Shown: positions 7,751 through 15,606 of the stretch, piece after piece
Layout of the letters: the number at the start of each line of letters is the position of its first letter
Position numbering within the stretch: position 1 is the first letter of the stretch
DNA from: Gammaproteobacteria bacterium
Lineage (GTDB): Bacteria > Pseudomonadota > Gammaproteobacteria > Methylococcales > Methylococcaceae
Length of the DNA: 33,947 nucleotides
Assembly: GCA_009922685.1 (NCBI GenBank)
Contig: RFVA01000025.1
Location: 1 to 33,947, forward strand
Direction of reading: 5' to 3'
Position numbers and translations under genes: made by a program
The notes under the pieces: generated by a model
The model's input: the letters and a program-made list of their open reading frames with translations, nothing else
Told to the model about the DNA's origin: nothing
The model's database searches: none

Positions 7751-8881
7751 CTATTTTTTTTCCTCTTTCAACCAAGCTGCCAAACCGCCTGTAAGATTGA
7801 ATACATTTTTAAGTTTATGATGATTTGGCAGCATTCTAATTGCCCGGACGCTGTTGATTCCATGGTCACAATAAAAAACTACCAGGCTATCGTTTTTCGA
7901 TATGTTATGAATATTAGCCTGCAAATTATTTAGCGGGATGCGAACAGCATTTGGCAATTCCTCTTGGAATTCGGGTATCGAACGAACATCAATCAATTGT
8001 ATTTTTTCGTTGTTTTGTAATTTTTTGTGCAGATCAACAGAGCTGATTTCATTTATTTTTTGCCGATTTGAACTGCAAAAACTTTCATAATCAAATGATT
8101 CAAAATCCGGGGCATTTTGCAAAGCCTGCTGCACAGCCTGTTCGTTTCGTTGAATGGAAAACAGCATCATTTGATTGCTCAATGCATCGAAAATCAAAAC
8201 TTTCCCTGATAAAACTTCGCCTACTCCGCAGATCATTTTTATAACTTCGTTTGCCTGCAAATTACCGATAATTCCCGGAAGAACGCCAATGACACCATTT
8301 TGCGAACAGTCTGGTGCTATTTCGGGTGCAGGGGGGGTGGGAAACAGGCAGCGATAAGTTGGGCATTTCTTACCTTGATTATCTGTAAAATTTAATACGC
8401 TCAACTGTCCCTGAAAGCGGTCTATTGACCCTGAAACAAAAGGTTTATCCAGGTAAACACAAAAATCGTTAATCAAATAACGGGTTGGAAAGTTGTCTGT
8501 AGCATCAACAACGACATCGTATTGGGAAATCAAATCGCCAGCATTTTCCGGAGACACTCTTTGAGCGTATGCCTCTAAAACAATATTGGGATTGAGATCC
8601 TTTAATCGATTTACTGCGGCTTCGGCTTTAAATTCTCCAACCTGTGAAAAGCCGTACAACACCTGGCGATGCAAATTAGAAACCGTAACTTTATCGGGAT
8701 CTACAATACCAATCCTACCGACACCGGCTCCGGATAGATACATTAATATAGGACAGCCCAATCCGCCTGCACCGACGATCAGTACCTTTGCTTTTTTTAA
8801 AGCTTGTTGTCCTGTTTTTCCAATCTGAGATAAAATCAAATGGCGATGATAATACTGAATTTCTTCTTTATTTAAGTTCAT
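7751..8881 (-). CDS. moeB: MoaD-adenylating enzyme MoeB with C-terminal rhodanese domain
   Basis: This is a ThiF/MoeB-family E1-like enzyme, ~376 residues. The nucleotide-binding stretch LIVGAGGLGCPILMYLSG is followed by KPFVSGSIDRFQGQLSV and a zinc-site-like CPTYRC. The second CxxC of canonical MoeB is not evident. The last ~90 residues are a rhodanese domain (IQLIDVRSIPEFQ) with active-site Cys in VFYCDHGINSVRA. It adenylates the MoaD C terminus and probably also delivers sulfur, as in the MOCS3 architecture. The frame is open to 8965, but those codons overlap moaD. The ATG at 8881 (MNLNKEEIQYYHRH) lies 16 bases after the moaD stop and fits the family. Confidence 0.9.
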   Translation of the reverse strand: MNLNKEEIQYYHRHLILSQIGKTGQQALKKAKVLIVGAGGLGCPILMYLSGAGVGRIGIVDPDKVTVSNLHRQVLYGFSQVGEFKAEAAVNRLKDLNPNIVLEAYAQRVSPENAGDLISQYDVVVDATDNFPTRYLINDFCVYLDKPFVSGSIDRFQGQLSVLNFTDNQGKKCPTYRCLFPTPPAPEIAPDCSQNGVIGVLPGIIGNLQANEVIKMICGVGEVLSGKVLIFDALSNQMMLFSIQRNEQAVQQALQNAPDFESFDYESFCSSNRQKINEISSVDLHKKLQNNEKIQLIDVRSIPEFQEELPNAVRIPLNNLQANIHNISKNDSLVVFYCDHGINSVRAIRMLPNHHKLKNVFNLTGGLAAWLKEEKK

Positions 8882-8897
8882 GGCTGTCTTTAAAAAA

Positions 8898-9131
8898 TCA
8901 TCCCCCCGCAAAGGGTGGCATAACCGCGACCAAATCGTTATCAAAAAGAAGGTGATTGTCTTCAACCATTTGCTGATTTACAGCCATTCTAAACGTATAG
9001 TCTTTTAAATCCGGATAACTTATGATTAATTTGCTTTTCAAGTCAGCCATATTGTCTGTGTCTTGAATCGTCAACATGTTCTTCCCCACCACATCGCTTA
9101 GAACACCAAAAAAAATTACATTAACCTGCAT
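8898..9131 (-). CDS. moaD: Molybdopterin synthase sulfur carrier MoaD
   Basis: The 77-residue ubiquitin-fold protein ends in PPFAGG. The terminal Gly-Gly is the adenylation and thiocarboxylation site required of MoaD. The start VNVIFFGVLSD and the DLVAVMPP near the end are typical. It is followed directly by moeB, its activating enzyme, and by moaE, its partner in molybdopterin synthase. The ATG follows a short AAAGAAAAA ribosome site. Confidence 0.92.
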   Translation of the reverse strand: MQVNVIFFGVLSDVVGKNMLTIQDTDNMADLKSKLIISYPDLKDYTFRMAVNQQMVEDNHLLFDNDLVAVMPPFAGG

Positions 9132-9174
9132 AGTTTTTCTTTCGTTTTAATGGAAACGGTTTATGGTTATCTAT

Positions 9175-9318
9175 TTAAATTAAATTTCTAGGTATTACTC
9201 TAATATCAATCCGGGCTTCCAATATGATCGTCAGGTTTCGTGTGACAAAAGTAATGAAACCAACAGCAAGCGCAAATGCCAGAAGTGATAGTGTTCTCAA
9301 GTCACCAATGGAGCCAGG
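9175..9318 (-). pseudogene. Possible remnant of a membrane (permease-like) protein
   Basis: Between moaA and moaD the minus strand has a 48-codon open stretch without a good start. It encodes a hydrophobic segment, LSLLAFALAVGFITFVT, followed by a charged tail. It could be the last transmembrane helix of an ABC permease such as a molybdate or tungstate transporter, which would suit the neighbourhood. The similarity is only by eye and may be accidental. Confidence 0.2.
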
Positions 9319-9356
9319 TCATTCCCAAAATCAAAATCTGTTTTTAAGTTTTTCCA

Positions 9357-10391
9357 TCATCCACCTATCTGTGCCATTGAAAGATGATTTTTTGAAAAAT
9401 GAATAATTTGCTGTGTACGTTGTTCCGATTCAAACCCGTCTTTTGCCCTTTTGGTCACGGCATCTCTAATGGCCGCTTTTATTTCTTGATCACTTTTTCC
9501 TAAACGCAGCATGTCTTTTAAATTAATAGCGCCATAATCATAAAGACAGGTTTTGAATGTACCGTCGGGAGTGATCCTTAAACGGCTGCATGTTGAACAG
9601 AATGTTCTGGAATGACCGGCGATAATACCGATTTTTCCCTTAAATCCGGGGATATCAAAAATCCGGGCAGTTGAACTCATTTTTTGATGTTCAATCATTT
9701 CTGGGAAAGAATTCTGCAACGTGCAGATAATTTCTTCTGCAGTATGTATTTCGTTTGGAAAGAGCCCACCATTAAATGGCATTTGTTCAATAAATCGAAC
9801 TTCGACTTTATTTTTTTTGGCCAACATCGCAAAATCAATGATCTCATTGTCATTGACGCCTTTAAGAACCACCATGTTCAGTTTAACGTTCAGATCCGTT
9901 AGCAGAATTTTTTCAATGTTATTCCATACCCGTTCAAAATCATCACGTCGGGTAATTTTAAAAAAAACGTCTCGCTTTAACGAATCAAGACTGATGTTAA
10001 TACTGCCTGATTTTATCATTTGAAACAATGGGATGGTATCTTCTAAAAAATAGGCATTCGTTGTTAAATTGATTGTTTCCAGTTTTTTATATTGGTTTAT
10101 TCTGGTTAAAAAACCAGGAAGACCTTTACGAACAAAAGGCTCGCCACCGGTAATGCGCACTTTGGTTACACCTAAATCCAGAAATAGTCCAAGCAGGTGC
10201 TCCATTTCCTGAAAACGCATAATATTATCCCGAGCTTTAAGATCGATCCCTTCCTTGGGCATGCAATAGGTACAACGGAAATTGCAGCGGTCGGTTACGG
10301 CGAGCCGCAAGTAATTTAAATGACGCCCCTGGAGATCAATCAGATGGGAAGCTGGTGAATTGTTTGGATGTGTTGTATGTAAATAATTCAC
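9357..10391 (-). CDS. moaA: GTP 3',8-cyclase MoaA
   Basis: The 344-residue radical SAM enzyme turns GTP into 3',8-cyclo-GTP, the first step of the molybdenum cofactor pathway. The SAM-cluster cysteines are in DRCNFRCTYCMP (Cys 36, 40 and 43). The second cluster is in CSTCSRLRITPDG and TCLY. The chain ends in Gly-Gly, which MoaA needs for activity. The start is a GTG at 10391 with AAAGGAG about ten bases upstream. It is the first gene of the moa/moe set. No molybdenum cofactor riboswitch could be recognised upstream. Confidence 0.93.
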   Translation of the reverse strand: MNYLHTTHPNNSPASHLIDLQGRHLNYLRLAVTDRCNFRCTYCMPKEGIDLKARDNIMRFQEMEHLLGLFLDLGVTKVRITGGEPFVRKGLPGFLTRINQYKKLETINLTTNAYFLEDTIPLFQMIKSGSINISLDSLKRDVFFKITRRDDFERVWNNIEKILLTDLNVKLNMVVLKGVNDNEIIDFAMLAKKNKVEVRFIEQMPFNGGLFPNEIHTAEEIICTLQNSFPEMIEHQKMSSTARIFDIPGFKGKIGIIAGHSRTFCSTCSRLRITPDGTFKTCLYDYGAINLKDMLRLGKSDQEIKAAIRDAVTKRAKDGFESEQRTQQIIHFSKNHLSMAQIGG

Positions 10392-10729
10392 GCTCGTGAC
10401 ACTCCTTTCAAAGTACGGGCGACCTCAATATGTCCGACGAAACCTTAGCTGTAACGTAGATAATGATTTAGTCTGTCCTCAATTATTGGCTACCGTTTTA
10501 AGATAGAGCAGTCGTATTTAGACCTCCGAAGATTTCAAAACCTCGTAGATCTAGCTCTAACACTTTTGTCCCGTCTTAAGTTGGTAGTCTCAATATTGAA
10601 AATAATAAAAGAGCATCCTTGCTCTTAACGAAGCTTTCTACTAAGCCTGATTAACCTGTGTGTTACAAATGTATAAAGCTCTGCTTAATTATCAAATTGA
10701 CAGGAAAAAATAACCTGCATTTCAATTAG
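10392..10729. other. Intergenic region between moaA and ahpD-like gene
   Basis: It contains a minus-strand terminator (listed separately) and the moaA ribosome site near its left end. A promoter for the moa/moe genes should lie here, but I could not pick a convincing -35/-10 pair. No ORF or RNA gene was recognised. Confidence 0.4.
10597..10626 (-). terminator. Rho-independent terminator after the ahpD-like gene
   Basis: A perfect 7-bp stem, AAGAGCA (10609-10615) and TGCTCTT (10620-10626), with a 4-base loop, is followed on the minus strand by TTTATTATTTT. It lies ~100 bases downstream of the ahpD-like stop codon. It would separate that transcript from the moa/moe genes. Confidence 0.65.
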
Positions 10730-11281
10730 TTAAGCAAGTAACTTTTCTACGTTTTCAGCCCATCCGGAATAACCGATGGTAGGCAAGACCGACGCCCCTG
10801 TTTCACGCGCGGTGTTCGCATCAACATCTATACCGACCCCATTGACAAACCGGTTCATAAAATTAACCACGCAACAGATACCAACCACATCCATAAAGGC
10901 TTGCTCATTCCAGCCTGCCGCATAGATTGCATTAACATCGTCCTGAGTCACATGTGTTGGCGTTTGGGTGAGTTTTTTGACATAGCTAAATATCGGCTTG
11001 AGCTTTTCATTTTGCGTATCAAGATCGATCTCCATATTACCGATTGCGGATGCATCAATTCCGAGCGCCTCAGCCGCAGGGGCATGTGAGTGAAAACAAA
11101 ACTGACAGGCATTCAATCCGGAAATATAGGTAAAGATAAGTTCGCGTTCGCCGTCAGACAACTGCGATTCTTTCCGCATGATGTCGTCGATCAAGCGGAG
11201 AATTAAACTACCTCTTCCAGGGTATAAGTTCATCACGTCGGGAAGATTTGTAATACCTGGGCTGGAAAGTAAAAAAGACAT
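10730..11281 (-). CDS. AhpD-like/carboxymuconolactone decarboxylase family protein
   Basis: The 183-residue all-helical protein belongs to the AhpD/CMD superfamily. It carries CQFCFHSH, that is Cys59-x2-Cys62-x3-His66, preceded by an acidic residue in GERELIF. This is the peroxidase/disulfide-reductase arrangement of AhpD and the related peroxidase-like enzymes. It follows the acetylene-hydratase-like gene by 62 bases on the same strand and has a strong ribosome site, AGGAGAAAATC. It may protect the oxygen-sensitive Fe-S/W(Mo) enzyme or act in the same pathway. The exact substrate is unknown. Confidence 0.82.
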   Translation of the reverse strand: MSFLLSSPGITNLPDVMNLYPGRGSLILRLIDDIMRKESQLSDGERELIFTYISGLNACQFCFHSHAPAAEALGIDASAIGNMEIDLDTQNEKLKPIFSYVKKLTQTPTHVTQDDVNAIYAAGWNEQAFMDVVGICCVVNFMNRFVNGVGIDVDANTARETGASVLPTIGYSGWAENVEKLLA

Positions 11282-11343
11282 GATTTTCTCCTGTTATAAT
11301 AATGATGCCTACGAAGCCATGTAGTGGCATTAAATTAAAATGT

Positions 11344-13575
11344 TTAAGCTATATAGCTTGTCCCTTCTGTTCCATCCTCCACTTTATAGACTTTGCAAGC
11401 CAGCCCTCTGAGTTGGAAGTTGCCTTGTTCCTTGTCACAGTATTCGTCAGAATCATGGAGAATGACCGCATCCGCCGATTTCCAGAGACTCGATAAGGCC
11501 GCTCCAGGTTCTTCGCTTCCTGTTGTTTCCGGGTACCACCAACCATGCGGCACCCTAACCACGTCAGGAGCGGTGTCGTTACTGAGCCACGACCTGAGTT
11601 TAATTCTCTTTCCACTAGTTGATTCCACCCATGCCCAATCCCCATCCGACAGATCCAGTTCGTAAGCCGTATCCGGATGGATTTGCATGCGAGGATCTGG
11701 CTCACGGCTACGCAGTTCTTTCGTAGACCGGCCAAGGCCAAAACTGTGAAACCAATAGTTTTCGCGCATGCCGGTGAAAAAGGTCAATGGATGCGTCTTA
11801 GCTAACTCTGGTTTCCTCGCATGGCTCTCCGGTGGTTCAACCCAGCTAGGCATCGGATCATAGCCTAGTTCTTCGAAAATGCTTGAATAGAGCTCAACTT
11901 TCCCGCTAGGTGTGCCAAAGCCGGTTTGTTCGTATTTCTTGAAAGTTATTTCAGGTGCGGAAGCCCGAACCTGGGTTGATAATTTTTCCCATGTTAAACC
12001 CGCAGGCTTTAACCGTTCATCGTAGGCCTCTTCCATACTTTCCCATGGCCAATCCTTCTCTTGTCCCAGACGAACGCCAAGCTCACGCCATAACATCCAA
12101 TCATGCAGACATTCTCCAGGCGCCTCCACCGCTTGCTCTCCCCCCTGATAGACTGGAATCCAATCCCAGTAATTAAACAGGTTCGGTCTTTCCAGCCAAT
12201 GGGTGGCCGGCAAAATATAATCGGCTAGCTGAGCCGTGGGCGACTTAATAAGATCCATGACCACTAACAGGTCCAGGTTCATCAAGCCTTCGTAAACGTG
12301 AGTGGTGTTTGGGTAGCTATTCAAGGTGTTGTTGCATTGCGAGATAAGCGCCCTCATGCGGTAGGGTTTTCCTGTTTTCATTGCCTCCCACATGCTTGCA
12401 GGATGCGCCATTGCGCCGCCGGATACCTGGTTTGAATATTTCTTGCCCCAGACCTTTTCCATTGCTGGACCAGTCTTTTCGAGTGTTTCCCAGCTCAAGA
12501 GCTTAAAGCGATCTACACCGAGTTGTTTCTTGCGTTGTTCAGGAGATAGCCTCTCATTGAGTTCGAATTCATCATCCGATGAAATTTCCGGATGGTACCC
12601 CATCAACAATTCGCCTCCGGGTACATCGAGATTACCGGTGATGGATCTCAATATGGTTAAGGCTCGCAAAGTCTGAGTGCTATTGGCATGATGATCAGGC
12701 ACTGCTCCCCAGGGGATCACAGCCGGACCAGTAGTAGCATACATACGGGCAGACTCACGAATCTTATCCGCTGGTGCTCCAGTTATTTCTGACGCCCACT
12801 CCGGAGTGTAATCCTTCACTCTTTCAGTGAGTTGTTCAAAACCAACCGTCCATTTTTTTACAAATTCTTTGTCATAGAGGTCTTCATAGATGATCACATT
12901 GATCCAGGCCAGTAAATAGGCGCTATCCGTAGCAGGTTTAACTTGCAGAAAAATGTCCGCTTGATCACTGTAGCTATTACGGCGTGGATCTGTAACGATT
13001 AGTTTTGCTCCTCTATCCAGGGCATCCTTAATCCACAGATACTCAGCCGTCCATCTTTGCGGTCCCGGAGCGTGGCCTAAAAGTACGATGCATTTGGTAT
13101 TATGAAAGTCTGGAAACTGCCAAAAACCGTAAGTCGCTTTACTGGGCACTGTGGAATTGGCTAAACACACGTATCCCGTCCAAGTCCAGTTCGGACTCCC
13201 CAGTAAGTTCATAAATCTTCGTGAGGCCGCACCAGCATTAGAGCTCCAACCATAAGTGCTGCCGATTGTTTCCGGCCCATCTTCGGCTATCAACTTCTTC
13301 ATCTTATCGGCAATTTCATCTAAAGCTTGTTTCGTGCTAATTTGTTCCCATTGACCCGAGCCGCGCTCACCGACTCTTTTCAGCGCATGCGTTAATCGGT
13401 CTGGGTGGGTAATGTATTTATTTGCGTTAGCTCCCTTGATGCAGATCGAATTCGGAGTAAGGGGGTGATCTGGGTTTTTTTTGATCGATTTCACCTTACC
13501 GTCTTCAACGGTGACAAGAAGTCCGCAATTGATATCGCAGGTACTGCAGATGACCCATTTCGTTTCTTTGCTCAT
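11344..13575 (-). CDS. Acetylene hydratase-like molybdo/tungstoenzyme (DMSO reductase family)
   Basis: The 743-residue protein belongs to the bis-MGD DMSO reductase family. Its [4Fe-4S] site is Cys10-x2-Cys13-Asp14-x2-Cys17 with Cys45. The Asp directly after the second Cys, Lys47, a metal-ligand Cys137 in GYVCLANS and Trp175 correspond to Asp13, Lys48, Cys141 and Trp179 of Pelobacter acetylene hydratase. Ile142 is replaced by Leu138. Long shared blocks include FMNLLGSPNWT, ADYILPATHWLERP and TPSGKVELYSS. It has no Tat signal, so it is cytoplasmic. An upstream in-frame ATG exists at 13611, but the ATG at 13575 has an AAGAGG site. Substrate identity (acetylene or another hydration/hydroxyl transfer) is inferred. 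Confidence 0.85.
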   Translation of the reverse strand: MSKETKWVICSTCDINCGLLVTVEDGKVKSIKKNPDHPLTPNSICIKGANANKYITHPDRLTHALKRVGERGSGQWEQISTKQALDEIADKMKKLIAEDGPETIGSTYGWSSNAGAASRRFMNLLGSPNWTWTGYVCLANSTVPSKATYGFWQFPDFHNTKCIVLLGHAPGPQRWTAEYLWIKDALDRGAKLIVTDPRRNSYSDQADIFLQVKPATDSAYLLAWINVIIYEDLYDKEFVKKWTVGFEQLTERVKDYTPEWASEITGAPADKIRESARMYATTGPAVIPWGAVPDHHANSTQTLRALTILRSITGNLDVPGGELLMGYHPEISSDDEFELNERLSPEQRKKQLGVDRFKLLSWETLEKTGPAMEKVWGKKYSNQVSGGAMAHPASMWEAMKTGKPYRMRALISQCNNTLNSYPNTTHVYEGLMNLDLLVVMDLIKSPTAQLADYILPATHWLERPNLFNYWDWIPVYQGGEQAVEAPGECLHDWMLWRELGVRLGQEKDWPWESMEEAYDERLKPAGLTWEKLSTQVRASAPEITFKKYEQTGFGTPSGKVELYSSIFEELGYDPMPSWVEPPESHARKPELAKTHPLTFFTGMRENYWFHSFGLGRSTKELRSREPDPRMQIHPDTAYELDLSDGDWAWVESTSGKRIKLRSWLSNDTAPDVVRVPHGWWYPETTGSEEPGAALSSLWKSADAVILHDSDEYCDKEQGNFQLRGLACKVYKVEDGTEGTSYIA

Positions 13576-13611
13576 TTTTAGCCTCTTAAACTTGTTTTTA
13601 CTGATTATCAA

Positions 13612-13815
13612 TCGCCTCTACTAGGCATGGTTATCGCTTCTAATAGAGAGTCGAGATGTAGCAGTTGGCTAAAATTTACTGTAACTCCACAAGATTGTTA
13701 AATACCAATTTCCTATCGATCAATAGATGCAACCTATACATAAAGAAATGATACAAAAACCAAACTACCATTTAACAAAATGACCCGTTACTTTTCAGGG
13801 TATAACCAATCTTTC
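13612..13815. other. Upstream region of the acetylene hydratase-like gene, cut by ISL3 element
   Basis: This AT-rich non-coding stretch is the proximal part of an ancestral divergent promoter region. The other parts lie at 15172-15453 and 18073-18124, separated by two IS insertions. No promoter could be assigned with confidence. Confidence 0.4.
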
Positions 13816-15163
13816 GGTTCTCTAACGTTTTGTGTGGAAACTGTGCTCATCCCGGCACCTGATTTTGAAAGGGGTTAGCCGGCAGATTCGACAGCTTTCC
13901 TGTCGTCAGGAAGATGATGTTTGTCAGGCTGAGTAGCGACTTGAATCCTCTGGCTCTGACGATGGCCGCCTGAATCTGGCTGTTGATGTTTTCGGCTGCA
14001 GCGTTGCTTGCACCCAAGCGATACGCCGCCAGGATTCCCGGCAGATGGCTTTTAAGGGTCCTGCCCAGACGTTTGAAGGGTTCAAGGCGGCTTCGCTTGG
14101 CCCATGAGATCCAGGATCGATAGAGAGGCTCAGGGTCTGCCCCGGCCCGACACATCAGATGAAGCTCTTTGTAGCGTTGTTTCATACGCCAGGCCCTAGC
14201 GGTCTTGAGACCTGAACGTTGAAGCCAGTGCATATCGTTGATTTGGGCTCTGGACCAATCCTCAGGGGACTTGAGAAGCCCCCAACGTGAGCCTTTGAGG
14301 GAGGCATCCTGCTTCACTTCAGCTCGCCTGACTTCGTCGACGGCATCGTGGATTAACTGAGAGATATGGAATGCATCAAAGCAAATCTCGGCTTTCGGAA
14401 ATTGATTCCGAGCTCCTGCCTGAAAGGATTTGGACATATCCATTGTGATGAACTTAATGGCGTCAGGCTGCCCCTGGTGGCTCACAAAGTCGGCTTTGAA
14501 GGTTTCAAAGGTGTCAGCCTTTCGGCCTTCTGCAGTAGCGATGACGCGGCGAGTCAAAGGATCATGAAAGAGCGTGAGATAACCCAGGCGGCGACCGACG
14601 AATTTCTCATCAACGCCCAAGGCAGTGACTTCGGTATAGGTCGTTGCCTGACGAGCAGACGCCACGTGCACGTTGATGGCACGCCAGATGCGATTCTCGG
14701 AGACTCCAAACATATGGGCGATGGCGGAGACAGGAAGTTTCTTGGCCAACGTCAGAACCAAGGCATCCATCAACAACGTGAAGCCGCTACCGGGACGGGC
14801 CCAAGGAACCTCAACCTGGGTGACCTTACCGCATTGATTGCACTTTACCCTTGGCAAGGGCGCATGCAGAAAGGCTTTGAACTGGAAAAAGTGAAGGTGT
14901 TGCCAAGTCCGCTGAGATCGATCATGAATCGATTGGTCAGTCGCCGCGCAGGCAGGACAACCCAGTCGCTTGGCGTCACAAGCAAGATCAAAGTGGATCT
15001 CTCCTTGATCAGGCTCGAAACGAATCTCAGCAACTTTCCAGGGATCTTGAAGACCCAAGGCGGCCGTGAAAAGCGATGTGGAATCCATGCCCGGAATCAT
15101 CTCAATGCTGGCCCAAAAGGTCCATCAGGTTATGCTGATTTCCACTCAAAACGGAAGAGCGCC
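13816..15163 (-). mobile_element. ISL3-family insertion sequence, complete
   Basis: The element is 1348 bp with 25-bp imperfect terminal inverted repeats at 13816-13840 and 15139-15163. They share GG, CTCT, CGTTTTG and GTGGAAA. It is flanked by a perfect 8-bp target duplication, AATCTTTC, at 13808-13815 and 15164-15171, as expected for ISL3. One intact transposase gene is present, so the element looks recent and potentially active. It sits upstream of the acetylene-hydratase-like gene. Confidence 0.93.
13847..15100 (-). CDS. ISL3 family transposase
   Basis: The 417-residue transposase has the N-terminal zinc-binding pattern CPAC and CNQC, a central helix-turn-helix (AIAHMFGVSENRIWR) and a DDE core. 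Candidate catalytic residues are in GVDEKFVGR, FITMDMSKSF and NAAAENINSQI. The full family length is present with no frameshift. The gene fills almost the whole element between its inverted repeats. Confidence 0.92.
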   Translation of the reverse strand: MIPGMDSTSLFTAALGLQDPWKVAEIRFEPDQGEIHFDLACDAKRLGCPACAATDQSIHDRSQRTWQHLHFFQFKAFLHAPLPRVKCNQCGKVTQVEVPWARPGSGFTLLMDALVLTLAKKLPVSAIAHMFGVSENRIWRAINVHVASARQATTYTEVTALGVDEKFVGRRLGYLTLFHDPLTRRVIATAEGRKADTFETFKADFVSHQGQPDAIKFITMDMSKSFQAGARNQFPKAEICFDAFHISQLIHDAVDEVRRAEVKQDASLKGSRWGLLKSPEDWSRAQINDMHWLQRSGLKTARAWRMKQRYKELHLMCRAGADPEPLYRSWISWAKRSRLEPFKRLGRTLKSHLPGILAAYRLGASNAAAENINSQIQAAIVRARGFKSLLSLTNIIFLTTGKLSNLPANPFQNQVPG

Positions 15164-15171
15164 AATCTTTC

Positions 15172-15453
15172 CACGCTCTTTATTTGGTGAGGTTTTCATT
15201 GATAGTTAGAGTTAACACCTGCTCGCGCAGTTTTAAGTAAATTCACCTGACTTTATCCACTACAACTCAATGCCGACGACAGTTTTCCTGGTTTTTTAAT
15301 TCTTTATATCTTCACAGTTCAGTGATTTCTAAGTTTGGATCACACCGATATTGTCGAAAACATCACTCTCTAATCTGAGCATTGAAGCATTTCTGTCTCA
15401 ACTTTTTCACTTTCAGATTAATGTCTAGAAGAGAACTCGTCGCATTGTTCAGG
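15172..15453. other. Ancestral intergenic DNA trapped between ISL3 and IS21
   Basis: No gene is seen in this stretch. It is AT-rich and was part of the divergent region between the acetylene-hydratase-like gene and lysR before the two elements inserted. Operator sites for the LysR protein could lie here, but none stands out. Confidence 0.4.
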
Positions 15454-15458
15454 TGCAT

Positions 15459-15545
15459 ATTTCAGGGCATCGTGACCGCCCATTTCAAATCTATGTGACC
15501 GCGATTTCAAAAGATCGTGACCGGCGTTTCAACTCTTCGTGACCG
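15459..15545 (+). repeat. Four direct 20-bp terminal repeats of the IS21 element
   Basis: Four units of the form RTTTCA...GTGACCG lie at 15459-15478, 15482-15501, 15504-15523 and 15526-15545. The 2-3 base gaps give a ~22-base period. They are IstA-binding-type multiple terminal repeats. Confidence 0.85.
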
Positions 15546-15606
15546 ATGAGGTGCGGAATGCTGGGGAGTAAACCTTACCCTTGTCGCTTTTTACCGAGCG
15601 ACATCG

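Noticed and set aside
9357-10600. A molybdenum cofactor riboswitch expected upstream of moaA
   Set aside because: I could not recognise the conserved Moco RNA core in 10392-10600 on the minus strand; a covariance search would settle it.
14366-15190. A 274-codon plus-strand open frame over the ISL3 transposase gene
   Set aside because: It lies antisense to an intact transposase, has no family similarity and is a by-product of GC-rich codon use.
15459-15545. Four evenly spaced ~20-base repeats that could suggest a small CRISPR array
   Set aside because: The gaps are only 2-3 bases and the repeats sit exactly at an IS21 terminus with related copies at the other end; they are transposase sites.
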